Source: an uncultured Lachnospiraceae bacterium
Lineage (GTDB): Bacteria > Bacillota > Clostridia > Lachnospirales > Lachnospiraceae
Assembly (NCBI GenBank): GCA_902802515.1
Contig: CADCMM010000002.1
Coordinates: 1 to 64,000, forward strand
DNA: 64,000 nt
Reading direction: 5' to 3'
Below are positions 18,483 through 27,863 of this stretch, in pieces. The notes under the pieces are model-generated. The model searched no databases, was not told the DNA's origin, and saw nothing but the letters and a program-made list of their open reading frames with translations. The position numbers and the translations under genes are program-made. Numbering within the stretch: position 1 is the first letter of the stretch; the number at the start of each line of letters is the position of its first letter.

Positions 18483-18511
18483 TTGACATGCGAAGGGTGG
18501 TAAAATATGAT
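18483..18511 (+). promoter_or_regulatory. Promoter of the HAD hydrolase gene
   Basis: TTGACA (18483-18488), a 17-base spacer and TATGAT (18506-18511). Confidence 0.7.
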
Positions 18512-18564
18512 GTTCGTGGTTAAGCATAAATGATTGGAATGTGACATAGGGAAAGGACGAGAAG

Positions 18565-19203
18565 ATGAAAAAGGGCATTATTTTCGATGTGGACGGTACT
18601 CTGTGGGATTCCTGCGGGGTGGTGGCAGATTCCTGGAATGAGTATCTGGAACTTTATGAGAAAGATATGACGGTACGTTTCACGGATGCTGACATGAGAC
18701 GGGTAATGGGAATGACCATGTCGGATATCGGAGATAACCTGTTTTGGATGCTCCCCCAGGAACGAAGAAGCAAGGTGACACAAAACTGCTGTGTCTATGA
18801 AGTGGAGTATATGAAGACCCGGGGTGGTATCCTATATCCGGATCTGGAAGAAACGCTGGAGAAATTATCTAAGCAATATCACCTTTATATTGTCAGCAAT
18901 TGCCAGACAGGATATATTGAGGACTTTATTTCCTGTTCCGGAACCTGGAGTTTCTTTGAGGATTTTGAGTGTTTTGGCAATACTGGAAAGGCAAAAGGCG
19001 AGAACATCCGGCTTCTCGTACGGCGCAGCGGCCTGGATAGCGCGGTGTATGTGGGGGATACCCAGGGAGATTACAACAGCACCTGCGAGGCAGGCATTCC
19101 ATTTATTCATGCGCGCTATGGATTTGGGTCTGTGGACGCGAAAGTTCCCTATATTAATGGATTAAAAGAATTGCCGGAGGTAGTTAGAAAGGTACTTGGA
19201 TGA
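18565..19203 (+). CDS. HAD family hydrolase (phosphoglycolate phosphatase-like)
   Basis: The 212-residue protein has the HAD catalytic motif FDVDGTLWDS at residues 7-16, motif II in IVSNCQTGY, a conserved Lys in TGKAKGENI and motif IV VYVGDTQGDYN. The cap between residues 20 and 90 is the small helical type of the Gph/PgmB group. It is a cytosolic phosphatase of a small phosphorylated metabolite; the substrate cannot be read from sequence. It appears to be monocistronic. Confidence 0.88.
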   Translation: MKKGIIFDVDGTLWDSCGVVADSWNEYLELYEKDMTVRFTDADMRRVMGMTMSDIGDNLFWMLPQERRSKVTQNCCVYEVEYMKTRGGILYPDLEETLEKLSKQYHLYIVSNCQTGYIEDFISCSGTWSFFEDFECFGNTGKAKGENIRLLVRRSGLDSAVYVGDTQGDYNSTCEAGIPFIHARYGFGSVDAKVPYINGLKELPEVVRKVLG

Positions 19204-19237
19204 TTAAATAACAGGGAGACCGCTGAACAAAGCATAG

Positions 19238-19314
19238 ATTAGGAAACACATCAAGTGTTTCCTAATCGTACTCGCCTAGGCCCGAAGGGGCGTATCCTCC
19301 GATAGGCGGATTTT
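19238..19314 (-). repeat. Structured intergenic repeat, family D copy 1
   Basis: On the minus strand this segment aligns with 24692-24768: AATCCGCCT, GGATACGC, GCTAGGC-AGTACG (GCCTAGGCGAGTACG here), and a final hairpin with loop TTGAT. The terminal stem is TAGGAAACAC/GTGTTTCCTA here and TTCGAAAACAC/GTGTTTTCGAA in the other copy, so pairing is kept while bases differ. A further hairpin TTGGGACGAC/GTCGTTCCAA lies alongside at 19313-19341. Confidence 0.7.
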
Positions 19315-19346
19315 GGGACGACTTCCTTAGTCGTTCCAAAAGGCAT

Positions 19347-19660
19347 GATTTATGGAACACCCACTACATAATGACGGCTTGTAAGGAATACTGTCTGATG
19401 AAAACACAGTTTCCTACCTTCACTTTGCTGCGTTACATTTGCCCGGACATCGTTCGCGATAAAAGCATTTGCTCCTCGTCCAGGCACATAACTTGCAAAG
19501 TTCAGTCAGAAACCGATCTTTTTCATCAGACAGTATTCCTTCACAAGCCGCACCGTAACGCTTTGGATTGCAGACAGTATGCTTGTACACAAAACGATCG
19601 TCGTGCGAGTGAACTCTTGCCAAAACCTTGCCCTGTAAGGTAGTGGGTGTTCCAGAAATC
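19347..19660. repeat. 314-bp foldback element with nested inverted repeats
   Basis: The outer arms are 21 bases (19347-19367 and 19640-19660) with one mismatch, core GGAACACCCACTAC. The inner arms are 29-30 bases (19376-19404 and 19520-19549) with a single one-base indel, core GGAATACTGTCTGATGAAAA. Weaker complementarity continues inward around ACTTTGC. About 90 unpaired bases lie between the right arms. Overlapping open frames of about 90 codons on both strands have no recognisable domain. It could be a MITE remnant or a structured RNA. Together with repeat D1 it fills most of the gap 19204-19695. Confidence 0.7.
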
Positions 19661-19695
19661 ATATTCTGCAACGGCCCCCTAATACCCAAAGGGCG

Positions 19696-20553
19696 TTATC
19701 TTTCCCATCTTCCGGAAGCTCCGCAAGGCAAAATCAGTCCGCACTCGGTGACCGGAAGTCCGATCTCCTGCGAGTCTATGCGTCCGCCGTATTTTTTGAG
19801 TTCTGTGGATATCATATATGTTAATACAGCCGGCGCCAGCCCGGTGGTATAGGAGTTGACCAGGAAGAACAGCGGATCATCTGAGAGCAGTTGAGCAGCA
19901 ATCTGGATAAATGGATGGATAGAATCCTCGATTTTCCAGATTTCACCTTTGGGACCGCGCCCGTAGGAGGGGGGATCCATGATGATGCCGTCATAGTGAT
20001 TGCCGCGGCGGATCTCTCGCTCCACAAACTTGGTGCAGTCATCTACCAGCCAGCGGATCGGTGCGTCTTTCAACCCGGAGGAAATGGCATTTTCTTTGGC
20101 CCACCCCACCATGCCTTTGGATGCATCTACATGGGTGACGGCGGCCCCGGCGGCAGCGGCGGCGAGAGTGGCTCCTCCGGTGTAGGCAAACAGATTCAGA
20201 ACTTTCACCGGTCGGCCTGCATTTATTATTTTTTCAGAAAACCAATCCCAGTTCGTGGCCTGTTCCGGGAACAGCCCGGTGTGCTTGAAACTGAAGGGTT
20301 TCAGATTAAAAGTCAATTCTTTATACTGGATGCTCCACTGCTGGGGAAGATCAAAAAACTCCCATTCACCGCCGCCCCGCTGGCTGCGATGATAGTGGCC
20401 GTTTCTCTTTTTCCAGCCTTTGTTGGTTCTTGGCGTGTTCCAGATGACCTGGGGATCCGGACGAACCAATAGATAGTCTCCCCAGCGCTCCAGTTTTTCT
20501 CCTCTGGAAGTATCAATGACCTCATAGTCTTTCCAATTATCTGCAATCCACAT
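19696..20553 (-). CDS. Class I SAM-dependent methyltransferase (RlmI/RlmK-like)
   Basis: The 285-residue protein has SAM motif I VLNLFAYTGGATLAAAAAG, an acidic motif VTHVDASKGMVGWAKEN and the catalytic-type motif IIMDPPSYGRGPKGE. Together with the FEHTG-like start of the domain (FKHTGLFPEQATNWDW) this fits the RlmI/RlmK-type rRNA cytosine methyltransferase family, although the N-terminal PUA domain of RlmI is absent and replaced by a shorter beta-rich lead. The ATG at 20553 is used because a GAAAGGA RBS lies upstream. Target RNA is inferred from family. Confidence 0.82.
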   Translation of the reverse strand: MWIADNWKDYEVIDTSRGEKLERWGDYLLVRPDPQVIWNTPRTNKGWKKRNGHYHRSQRGGGEWEFFDLPQQWSIQYKELTFNLKPFSFKHTGLFPEQATNWDWFSEKIINAGRPVKVLNLFAYTGGATLAAAAAGAAVTHVDASKGMVGWAKENAISSGLKDAPIRWLVDDCTKFVEREIRRGNHYDGIIMDPPSYGRGPKGEIWKIEDSIHPFIQIAAQLLSDDPLFFLVNSYTTGLAPAVLTYMISTELKKYGGRIDSQEIGLPVTECGLILPCGASGRWER

Positions 20554-20816
20554 AGATGGTAAATTCCTTTCAGGTATTCCGTACTTTTTGCCGGTGTGAT
20601 AACAGCACATATCTGACCTAAGTCTAACACACAGATAAAATAATTTCTACCCCAATATAGGGAAACACAAAGGAACACAAAGCAAGACGTTTACCGAACA
20701 TATGTGGTGGACAGGGTAGAAAGAATGTGTAATAATAGGTGGTAACAGCGCCATTGAAGAGAAAAGTGAGTGATATAAAGAATAAAATTGAAATGCCGAT
20801 CATAAGGGAGAATGCT

Positions 20817-21386
20817 ATGTCAAAGAAAAATGATACGAAAAATAGATATTTATCAAGCGGCACAGTGATTGCGCAGGGTGTCTATTCGAAATTAATGATC
20901 TTGGTGGGAGGGATAAACACCGGTCTGTTTGCAATTGCGGTGGTTATGTCATTCACTATGAAAGATGAAGAATTAAAGGAAGGGATGCCGGTATATGTAT
21001 CCCTCATGCTTCTGTTTGCCATCCCGCTGATTCTTGGGATTCGAAAAGGACGGCTGACCGATGCGGCCAGACGGTATGAGACAATCTTTGCCAGCGACCG
21101 TGACGGTGTTGTGACGCTGGAAGAATTGGCCACGCAGACGGGAAAGAACGGCAAAAAAGTATTTGCGGAACTTGAGAAACTTTTTCGTAAGGGATATTTC
21201 CGGGGCTGCACCCTGCAGCGGGGAGGAGAACCCTGCGTCATTATCAAAGATGCCATGGAAGGAGAGAGCGGTGTGGGGTTTGCCTCGGTCACTTGCAGGA
21301 ATTGCGGAGCGGTGACCCGGATCCGCGCTGGAAGCAGAGGAAAATGTAATTTCTGCGGAGCGCCCATCGCGGACAGCGTGGAGTAA
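20817..21386 (+). CDS. Two-helix membrane protein with winged-helix-like segment and C-terminal zinc ribbon
   Basis: This 189-residue protein is not recognised as a named family. Two membrane helices (about 22-48 and 58-75) are followed by a charged helical stretch resembling a winged helix (VVTLEELATQTGKNGKKVFAE, then LEKLFRKGYFRG) and a C-terminal Cys4 ribbon (CRNCGA and CNFCGA). The combination suggests a membrane-attached regulator or a protein-interaction module. The ATG at 20817 follows AAGGGAG; an upstream ATG at 20739 lacks an RBS. It converges on the GNAT gene seven bases away. Confidence 0.7.
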   Translation: MSKKNDTKNRYLSSGTVIAQGVYSKLMILVGGINTGLFAIAVVMSFTMKDEELKEGMPVYVSLMLLFAIPLILGIRKGRLTDAARRYETIFASDRDGVVTLEELATQTGKNGKKVFAELEKLFRKGYFRGCTLQRGGEPCVIIKDAMEGESGVGFASVTCRNCGAVTRIRAGSRGKCNFCGAPIADSVE

Positions 21387-21392
21387 ACAGGT

Positions 21393-22226
21393 TCATTTGC
21401 TGCGGAACCAGTAGGTATAAAAATCTTCAAAGCCAAGGGAAGTATAGAGGTTTTTTGCAGAAGAATTTCCTTTTACTACCTGAAGATAGGCTTTTTTTGC
21501 GCCGCGCTGCCCGGCTTCCCGCAGGATGGTACTGCAGATGGCGCGGGCGTAATGCCTCCTGCGGCAGCTTGGCGCTACATAAATCGCATAGAGTCCCACA
21601 TAATCCCGGTCCCGAATCCCCAGTCCGGAGGCTACCATTCTGCCTTCGATTTCGATGGAAACTACAATGGTCTCTTTTGGTATGGCTTTAAACATAGAAG
21701 GGACAATTCTTCGAAGTGTCGGTTCGCAGGTTCCATTCAGATGGAATAAGCCCTGGATCCATTCGTCCGTAATTACGGGGGAGAGCAGTACAGTCAGGTC
21801 CTCCGGATAATGCACAAAGGATGGCAATCCAAGTCGGTTTTCGAATTCAAATTCTTCTGATAAAAGCGGGTAAAGATTTAAGTTTGACATGTCTGCGGTC
21901 ATTACCTCTGTGGTATGCCGGATTGCATATCCTTTTTCCGCAAGGAGCTGATCGAAATCAGGATCCAGCAACGGATTGATCTTAAAATTTGTCGGAGTCT
22001 GAAATTTCCGGTAAATCTCCTCGCAGTACGCAATTTTTTCCTCCACAGGGATTGTAGAGGCTCCCACCTGCTCAACACTGTTTGTCCGGTAGGTATAATT
22101 GTGAGAAAACCGGATCAGCCATCCGTCATACAGCTCGATCATGTGCGACGGCCAGGCGTTCAGCGACAATTCTTCAATGTATTTGATATCGTGTTTCTTC
22201 CTATTATATAATAAATCATTTTCCAT
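21393..22226 (-). CDS. GNAT family N-acetyltransferase
   Basis: The 277-residue protein has a C-terminal GNAT domain with the acetyl-CoA-binding loop CRRRHYARAI and the final AKNLYTSLGFEDFYTYWF. The N-terminal half (LNAWPSHMIELYDGWLIRFS, then NSVEQVG) is the companion fold seen in two-domain GNAT proteins of Firmicutes. The start at 22226 is supported by GGGAG eight bases upstream. The acyl acceptor is unknown. Confidence 0.85.
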   Translation of the reverse strand: MENDLLYNRKKHDIKYIEELSLNAWPSHMIELYDGWLIRFSHNYTYRTNSVEQVGASTIPVEEKIAYCEEIYRKFQTPTNFKINPLLDPDFDQLLAEKGYAIRHTTEVMTADMSNLNLYPLLSEEFEFENRLGLPSFVHYPEDLTVLLSPVITDEWIQGLFHLNGTCEPTLRRIVPSMFKAIPKETIVVSIEIEGRMVASGLGIRDRDYVGLYAIYVAPSCRRRHYARAICSTILREAGQRGAKKAYLQVVKGNSSAKNLYTSLGFEDFYTYWFRSK

Positions 22227-22357
22227 GATTACATCTCCCTCTGTAATTTTGTCTTTTGACTTTGACATCATTTTATAATACCCTCGCGTATTTTCCAATG
22301 ATATTTCGATTGTACTAAAAAAAATACAATCTATTTATCGGATTTTTTGTAAAAAGC

Positions 22358-22386
22358 TTGCAAATAAGGAAAATATCATGTAAAAT
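22358..22386 (+). promoter_or_regulatory. Promoter of the S10 ribosomal protein operon
   Basis: TTGCAA (22358-22363), a 17-base spacer, and TAAAAT (22381-22386). Transcription would start about 225 bases before rpsJ. Confidence 0.65.
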
Positions 22387-22618
22387 GCAAATGTTGTGAC
22401 CTTGATAGCGTAGAAGCGTGAGGTTGCTGTGGGAATACCGCAGGTTTTCCGTGGAGCGAATGTCAAGTTATGAAAACTGGCGACAAGTCACTGTACAAAT
22501 GGTTAACGTCCACCTGAGAGTGGAAACACCGTGTGAGCATCTGCGATACACGCGGGAGTGTGTACAGTCACCGCTTGTCGTACTGAAATCAAGTGCGAAT
22601 AAGGAGGCGACTTTTTTT
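22387..22618 (+). ncRNA. Structured 5' leader of the S10 operon (candidate autoregulatory element)
   Basis: The leader is about 225 bases without a convincing gene. A long-range stem pairs CGACAAG...ACTGTACA (22481-22497) with TGTACAGT...CTTGTCG (22561-22580), enclosing further short hairpins. Leaders that bind a ribosomal protein (often L4) occur in this position in many bacteria; membership of a named leader family was not tested. Confidence 0.45.
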
Positions 22619-22936
22619 ATGGCAAGTCAAGTAATGAGAATCACACTGAAAGCATATGATCACCAGCTGGTTGATGCATCTGCGAAGAAAATCATCGAAA
22701 CTGTAAAGAAAACCGGATCACAGGTGAGCGGACCGGTGCCCCTTCCTACTAAGAAAGAGGTTGTTACTATTCTGAGAGCTGTTCATAAGTATAAAGATTC
22801 CAGAGAACAGTTCGAACAGAGAACTCACAAGAGACTGATCGATATCATCGCGCCGACCCAGAAGACAGTAGATGCGCTGTCAAGACTGGAAATGCCGGCA
22901 GGTGTTTATATTGATATCAAAATGAAAACCAAATAA
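22619..22936 (+). CDS. rpsJ: 30S ribosomal protein S10
   Basis: At 105 residues it has the full S10 length and the motifs [13 protein letters not shown] and [17 protein letters not shown]10 sits in the 30S head and, as NusE, joins NusB in antitermination. The ATG at 22619 follows AAGGAGG; the open frame continues upstream into the leader but has no other RBS. First gene of the S10-spc-alpha supercluster. Confidence 0.98.
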   Translation: MASQVMRITLKAYDHQLVDASAKKIIETVKKTGSQVSGPVPLPTKKEVVTILRAVHKYKDSREQFEQRTHKRLIDIIAPTQKTVDALSRLEMPAGVYIDIKMKTK

Positions 22937-23037
22937 TTCATTCAGAGCAAATCCTACCAGGTTGATACTTAGATATCTTCTCTGTTACTAGGATGATCGC
23001 TAAGGCGATCCGCTGTAGAACAACAGGAGGTAAAGAA

Positions 23038-23673
23038 ATGAAGAAAGCGATTTTAGCAACAAAAGTCGGAATGACACAGATCTTCAATGAAGACGGAGTC
23101 CTCACGCCGGTAACGGTTCTTCAGGCTGGCCCCTGTGTAGTTACACAGGTTAAGACCGTGGAGAATGACGGTTACAGCGCAGTTCAGGTTGGTTTTGTAG
23201 ACAAGAGAGAAAAACTTGTCGCTAAACCGCAGAAGGGTGCTTTTGACAAGGCTGGCGTAGCTTACAAGAGATACGTTAGAGAATTCCGCTTTGAGGATGC
23301 AGAAAGCTATGAAGTGAAGCAGGAGATCAAAGCCGATATCTTTGCAGCGGGGGAAAAAGTAGACGCTACCGCAATTTCCAAAGGTAAAGGTTTTCAGGGC
23401 GCCATCAAGAGACATGGACAGTCCAGAGGACCCATGGCTCATGGTTCCAAGTATCATCGTCATGCCGGTTCCAACGGTGCCTGCTCTGATCCGAGCAAGG
23501 TATTCAAAGGAAAGAAGATGGCAGGACGCATGGGCGGAAAACAGGTTACTGTTCAGAACCTGGAAGTGGTAAGAGTGGATGCTGCAAGCAATCTGATCTT
23601 AGTGAAAGGAGCTGTACCGGGACCGAAGAAATCTCTGGTGACTCTGAAAGAGACCACTAAGGTTGGTAAGTAA
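23038..23673 (+). CDS. rplC: 50S ribosomal protein L3
   Basis: The 211-residue protein begins [19 protein letters not shown], the L3 signature, and keeps the loop [20 protein letters not shown] that reaches toward the peptidyl-transferase centre. The ATG at 23038 is set by AGGAGG; a longer GTG/ATG frame from 22993 is unsupported. An approximately 100-base spacer separates it from rpsJ. Confidence 0.98.
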   Translation: MKKAILATKVGMTQIFNEDGVLTPVTVLQAGPCVVTQVKTVENDGYSAVQVGFVDKREKLVAKPQKGAFDKAGVAYKRYVREFRFEDAESYEVKQEIKADIFAAGEKVDATAISKGKGFQGAIKRHGQSRGPMAHGSKYHRHAGSNGACSDPSKVFKGKKMAGRMGGKQVTVQNLEVVRVDAASNLILVKGAVPGPKKSLVTLKETTKVGK

Positions 23674-23704
23674 GTTCTGAGTATAGGAAAGGAGGAACAC
23701 ACAG

Positions 23705-24325
23705 ATGGCAAACGTATCTGTTTACAATATGGAAGGCAAAGAAGTTGGAACGCTGGAACTGAACGATGCTGTATTTGGCGTTGAAGTGAACGAGCATCTG
23801 GTGCATCTGGCCGTGGTTCAGCAGCTTGCGAACAACCGTCAGGGAACCCAGAAAGCAAAGACCCGTTCCGAAGTATCCGGTGGTGGAAAGAAACCGTGGA
23901 GACAGAAAGGAACCGGTCATGCAAGACAGGGCTCAACCAGATCTCCGCAGTGGACCGGCGGTGGAGTGGTATTTGCTCCGACTCCGAGGGATTACTCTTT
24001 CAAGATAAACAAGAAAGAAAAGAGACTGGCGCTGAAGTCGGTATTGACTTCCAGAGTTCAGGAGAACAAACTGGTAGTTCTTGACGAGTTGAAATTTGAC
24101 GAGATCAAGACTAAGAATATGAAAGCGGTTTTGGATAACCTGAATGTTTCCAAAGCATTGATCGTGCTGAATGACAATGATCAGAACGTAGTTCTTTCCG
24201 CAAGAAATATTGATGGCGTAAAGACTGCGCTGACCAATACCATCAACGTATTTGACATTCTGAAATATAACACAGTAGTAGTTACCAAAGCTGCTGTTGC
24301 AACAATTGAGGAGGTGTACGCATAA
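23705..24325 (+). CDS. rplD: 50S ribosomal protein L4
   Basis: The 206-residue L4 has the globular body with a long extended loop ([34 protein letters not shown]) that lines the nascent-peptide tunnel, the region where macrolide resistance mutations arise. In many bacteria L4 represses its own operon. AAAGGAGG precedes the ATG. Its stop overlaps rplW by one base. Confidence 0.98.
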   Translation: MANVSVYNMEGKEVGTLELNDAVFGVEVNEHLVHLAVVQQLANNRQGTQKAKTRSEVSGGGKKPWRQKGTGHARQGSTRSPQWTGGGVVFAPTPRDYSFKINKKEKRLALKSVLTSRVQENKLVVLDELKFDEIKTKNMKAVLDNLNVSKALIVLNDNDQNVVLSARNIDGVKTALTNTINVFDILKYNTVVVTKAAVATIEEVYA

Positions 24326-24624
24326 TGGCAGACATTAAATACTATGACGTAATCCTTAAACCGGTTGTTACAGAGAAAAGTATGAATGCGATGGCTGAGA
24401 AGAAATATACCTTCCTGGTTCATCCGGATGCAACAAAGGGTCAGATTAAAGAAGCGGTTGAGAAAATGTTCGAAGGAACCAAAGTCAAAAAGGTCAACAC
24501 TATGAACATTGACGGCAAGACCAAGAGACGCGGAATGACCTTTGGAAAGACTTCCAAGACAAAGAAAGCAATCGTTGCTTTGACGGAAGACAGCAAAGAG
24601 ATTGAAATCTTTGAGGGCCTATAA
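24325..24624 (+). CDS. rplW: 50S ribosomal protein L23
   Basis: The 99-residue protein has the L23 features [14 protein letters not shown] and the C-terminal [16 protein letters not shown]23 sits at the tunnel exit and docks trigger factor and SRP. The TAATG overlap with rplD implies coupled translation. Confidence 0.97.
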   Translation: MADIKYYDVILKPVVTEKSMNAMAEKKYTFLVHPDATKGQIKEAVEKMFEGTKVKKVNTMNIDGKTKRRGMTFGKTSKTKKAIVALTEDSKEIEIFEGL

Positions 24625-24636
24625 GTCTTGATTGAA

Positions 24637-24790
24637 ATAGAAACACCGGATGTGTTTCAGCCTTATGAGCCGCATAAGGAGTGCGTCTCATAATCCGCCT
24701 GGCGGCGGATACGCTCCTGATGGAGCTAGGCAAGTACGTTTCGAAAACACTTGATGTGTTTTCGAATCTATACGCAGCTAAGCGTGACAA
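24637..24790 (+). repeat. Array of six hairpins between rplW and rplB, containing repeat family D copy 2
   Basis: Consecutive stems are GAAACAC/GTGTTTC, CCTTATG/CATAAGG, ATCCGCC/GGCGGAT, GCTCC/GGAGC, an 11-bp TTCGAAAACAC/GTGTTTTCGAA and ACGC/GCGT. Bases 24692-24768 match the reverse complement of 19238-19314. No T-run terminator follows, and the operon continues. Confidence 0.7.
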
Positions 24791-24817
24791 TAAATAGTTT
24801 GAAAGGAGATACATGTC

Positions 24818-25663
24818 ATGGGAATTAAGACATATAAACCATATACACCTTCCAGAAGACACATGACAGGTTCTGATTTCGCAGAAATCACTAAGAAAGA
24901 ACCGGAGAAATCTCTTCTGGTTTCCCTGCAGAAAAACGCTGGTCGTAATAATCAGGGTAAAATCACCGTAAGACATCAGGGCGGTGGTTCCAGAAGAAAG
25001 TACAGAATTATTGATTTTAAGAGATACAAGGACGGTATTCCTGCAACGGTGATCGGCATTGAGTATGATCCGAACAGAACGGCTAACATCGCGCTGATCT
25101 GTTATGCAGATGGTGAGAAAGCATACATCCTGGCTCCTCAAGGGCTGAAGGATGGTATGAAAGTCATGAATGGACCGGAAGCGGAAGTTCGCATCGGTAA
25201 CTGTCTGCCGCTGTCTGAGATTCCGGTAGGTACTATGGTACACAATATTGAGCTGTATCCGAAACATGGCGGTCAGTTAGTCCGCTCTGCCGGAAATGCT
25301 GCACAGCTGATGGCTAAGGAAGGAAAATATGCTACTTTGAGACTTCCGTCCGGCGAGATGAGAATGGTTCCGCTGGTATGCCGCGCGACAGTCGGTGTTG
25401 TAGGAAATGCGGAACACAACCTGATCAACATTGGTAAAGCAGGAAGAAAACGCCACATGGGTATCAGACCTACCGTTCGCGGTTCTGTTATGAACCCGAA
25501 TGACCATCCGCATGGTGGTGGTGAAGGTAAGACCGGTATCGGTCGTCCAGGGCCTTCCACACCGTGGGGCAAACCTGCACTTGGCTTGAAGACCAGAAAG
25601 AAAAATAAGGCGTCTAACAAGCTTATCGTAAGAAGAAGAGATGGTAAGGCCATCAACAACTAG
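24818..25663 (+). CDS. rplB: 50S ribosomal protein L2
   Basis: The 281-residue protein shows the L2 signatures [22 protein letters not shown] and, near the C-terminus, [18 protein letters not shown] containing the conserved His of the peptidyl-transferase neighbourhood. It binds domain IV of 23S rRNA and is needed for subunit association. GAAAGGAG precedes the ATG. Confidence 0.98.
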   Translation: MGIKTYKPYTPSRRHMTGSDFAEITKKEPEKSLLVSLQKNAGRNNQGKITVRHQGGGSRRKYRIIDFKRYKDGIPATVIGIEYDPNRTANIALICYADGEKAYILAPQGLKDGMKVMNGPEAEVRIGNCLPLSEIPVGTMVHNIELYPKHGGQLVRSAGNAAQLMAKEGKYATLRLPSGEMRMVPLVCRATVGVVGNAEHNLINIGKAGRKRHMGIRPTVRGSVMNPNDHPHGGGEGKTGIGRPGPSTPWGKPALGLKTRKKNKASNKLIVRRRDGKAINN

Positions 25664-25689
25664 TTACAGAATATTGAGGAGGTAAACCA

Positions 25690-25971
25690 ATGGCTCGATC
25701 ACTGAAAAAAGGTCCGTTTGCAGATGAAAGCTTACTGAAAAAAGTAGACGCTATGAATGCAGCAGGTGACAAACAGGTTATCAAGACCTGGTCCCGCCGT
25801 TCTACGATTTTCCCGCAGATGGTTGGACATACCATTGCTGTTCATGACGGCAGAAGACATGTGCCGGTATACATCACTGAGGATATGGTAGGACATAAGC
25901 TGGGCGAATTTGTAGCTACCAGAACCTACAGAGGACACGGCAAAGACGAGAAGAGATCCGGCGTTAGATAA
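25690..25971 (+). CDS. rpsS: 30S ribosomal protein S19
   Basis: The 93-residue S19 has the family start [19 protein letters not shown] and the [21 protein letters not shown] core. It forms part of the 30S head near the A site together with S13. AGGAGG precedes the ATG. Confidence 0.98.
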   Translation: MARSLKKGPFADESLLKKVDAMNAAGDKQVIKTWSRRSTIFPQMVGHTIAVHDGRRHVPVYITEDMVGHKLGEFVATRTYRGHGKDEKRSGVR

Positions 25972-26137
25972 GATGCCGATGCATGCGGCCACTACGGAAA
26001 GGTAGTGGCAGCGCATGGGCAGTCCGCAAAAGGTTGGCAGTCATGCCACAGACCTGCCTGGAATTTTTAAATCATCTAGTCCGCCCGGGGAGGGCGTTGC
26101 GGGGCATTAGCCCTGAGAACGAAAGGAGGCTATATCT

Positions 26138-26524
26138 ATGGCAAAGGGACATAGATCGCAGATTAAAAGAGAGAGAAATGCTCAGAAAGACACCAGACCG
26201 TCCGCTAAATTATCTTACGCTAGAGTGTCTGTTCAGAAAGCATGCTTTATATTAGACGCTATCAGAGGAAAAGATGTGCAGACCGCACTTGGTATTGTTA
26301 CCTACAATCCCAGATACGCTTCCGAACTGATCGCAAAACTGTTGAAATCAGCAATCGCAAATGCTGAGAACAATAATGGACTGAATCCGGAAAACCTGTA
26401 TGTTGAAGAGTGCTACGCCAACAAAGGGCCGACGATGAAGAGAATCAGACCGAGGGCACAGGGTAGAGCTTATCGTATTGAAAAGAGAATGAGCCACATC
26501 ACCATCGTGCTGAATGAGAGATAA
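26138..26524 (+). CDS. rplV: 50S ribosomal protein L22
   Basis: The 128-residue L22 has [20 protein letters not shown] and the tunnel-lining hairpin region [17 protein letters not shown]. It is separated from rpsS by a 166-base spacer that contains the hairpin GCCACTAC/GTAGTGGC (25988-26010) and a longer, unsupported frame. GAAAGGAGG precedes the ATG. Confidence 0.97.
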   Translation: MAKGHRSQIKRERNAQKDTRPSAKLSYARVSVQKACFILDAIRGKDVQTALGIVTYNPRYASELIAKLLKSAIANAENNNGLNPENLYVEECYANKGPTMKRIRPRAQGRAYRIEKRMSHITIVLNER

Positions 26525-26535
26525 GGAGGACAATC

Positions 26536-27186
26536 ATGGGACAGAAAGTTAATCCACACGGATTGAGAGTCGGTATCATCAAAGACTGGGACTCAAAATG
26601 GTATGCAGAAGCTGACTTTGCTGATTACCTTGAAGAAGACCATAAGATCAGAGTGTTTCTGAAAAAGAAATTGTACAGCGCGGGTGTTTCCAAGATTGAA
26701 ATCGAGAGAGCATCTGATCGTGTAAAAGTGATCATCCACACCGCAAAGCCGGGTGTTGTCATTGGTAAAGGCGGCGCGGAGATTGAAAAAGTAAAAGCTG
26801 AACTTCAGAAATTCACTGACAAGAAAGTCATTGTTGACATTAAAGAAGTGAAAAGACCGGATGCGGACGCTCAGCTGGTAGCGGAGAATATTGCACAGCA
26901 GCTGGAAAACCGTGTATCTTTCCGCCGTGCTATGAAGTCAACCATGGGAAGAACCATGAAGAGCGGCGCAAAAGGTATCAAGACCGCGGTAGCCGGACGT
27001 CTGGGCGGCGCTGACATTGCGCGCACTGAGTTTTACAGTGAGGGAACCATTCCGCTTCAGACTTTGAGAGCGGATATTGATTATGGCTTTGCAGAGGCAG
27101 ATACCACCTATGGCAAATTAGGCGTAAAGGTTTGGATCTACAAAGGCGAAGTACTTCCATCTAAAAAAGAAGGGAGAGATAAATAA
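26536..27186 (+). CDS. rpsC: 30S ribosomal protein S3
   Basis: The 216-residue S3 has the start [19 protein letters not shown], the type II KH domain loop [14 protein letters not shown] and the C-terminal [19 protein letters not shown]. It lines the mRNA entry channel and contributes to helicase activity. AAGGAGG precedes the ATG; the stop overlaps rplP by one base. Confidence 0.98.
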   Translation: MGQKVNPHGLRVGIIKDWDSKWYAEADFADYLEEDHKIRVFLKKKLYSAGVSKIEIERASDRVKVIIHTAKPGVVIGKGGAEIEKVKAELQKFTDKKVIVDIKEVKRPDADAQLVAENIAQQLENRVSFRRAMKSTMGRTMKSGAKGIKTAVAGRLGGADIARTEFYSEGTIPLQTLRADIDYGFAEADTTYGKLGVKVWIYKGEVLPSKKEGRDK

Positions 27187-27623
27187 TGTTAATGCCGAAA
27201 AGAGTAAAACGTCGTAAACAGTTCCGTGGAACCATGGCTGGTAAAGCCCTGAGAGGAAATACTATCAGCTATGGTGAGTACGGTCTTGTTGCAACCGAGC
27301 CCTGCTGGATCAAATCCAACCAGATTGAGGCGGCCCGTGTGGCTATGACCCGTTATATCAAGCGTGGCGGTAAAGTATGGATCAAGATTTTCCCCGATAA
27401 GCCAGTTACTGCGAAACCGGCAGAAACACGTATGGGTTCCGGTAAAGGAACGCTGGAGTACTGGGTAGCGGTAGTAAAACCCGGCCGTGTTATGTTTGAG
27501 CTTGCAGGTGTCCCCGAAGAAACAGCCCGCGAAGCATTACGTCTTGCTATGCACAAGTTACCATGCAAATGCAAAATCGTTTCTCGCGCAGATTTAGAAG
27601 GCGGTGATAACAGTGAAAATTAA
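27186..27623 (+). CDS. rplP: 50S ribosomal protein L16
   Basis: The 145-residue L16 begins [15 protein letters not shown] and contains the [19 protein letters not shown] and RMGSGKG segments that contact the A-site tRNA. It starts in a TAATG overlap with rpsC and overlaps rpmC by 11 bases. Confidence 0.98.
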   Translation: MLMPKRVKRRKQFRGTMAGKALRGNTISYGEYGLVATEPCWIKSNQIEAARVAMTRYIKRGGKVWIKIFPDKPVTAKPAETRMGSGKGTLEYWVAVVKPGRVMFELAGVPEETAREALRLAMHKLPCKCKIVSRADLEGGDNSEN

Positions 27624-27822
27624 TAAGTATGTAGAAGATTTAAAGGCAAAATCAGCTGCAGAATTGAATGAAGAATTAGTAGCTGCTAAAAAGGAACTTT
27701 TCAATTTGAGATTCCAGAACGCGACTAACCAGCTGGATAACACGAGCAGAATCAAAGAAGTTCGCAGGAACATCGCCAGAATTCAGACTGTTATCACAGA
27801 AAAGGCAAACGCTGCAGAATAA
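27613..27822 (+). CDS. rpmC: 50S ribosomal protein L29
   Basis: The 69-residue two-helix protein has [19 protein letters not shown] and the [15 protein letters not shown] helix typical of L29, located beside L23 at the tunnel exit. The GTG at 27613 is chosen because GAAGG lies about 11 bases upstream; a GTG at 27604 would be too close to it. Confidence 0.95.
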   Translation: MKINKYVEDLKAKSAAELNEELVAAKKELFNLRFQNATNQLDNTSRIKEVRRNIARIQTVITEKANAAE

Positions 27823-27863
27823 TGTTCTGGTGACCGCTCAGATTGAGAGAAAGGAGAATTTCC

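Noticed and set aside
19420-19689. Possible 89-residue Cys/Arg-rich protein on the minus strand within the foldback
   Set aside because: The frame crosses both arms of the inverted repeats, has no clear RBS or known motif, and a frame of similar length exists on the other strand.
25983-26255. 90-codon frame between rpsS and rplV
   Set aside because: It runs out of frame into rplV, and the sequence is Arg/Leu-rich without motifs; the rplV start with its RBS explains the region.
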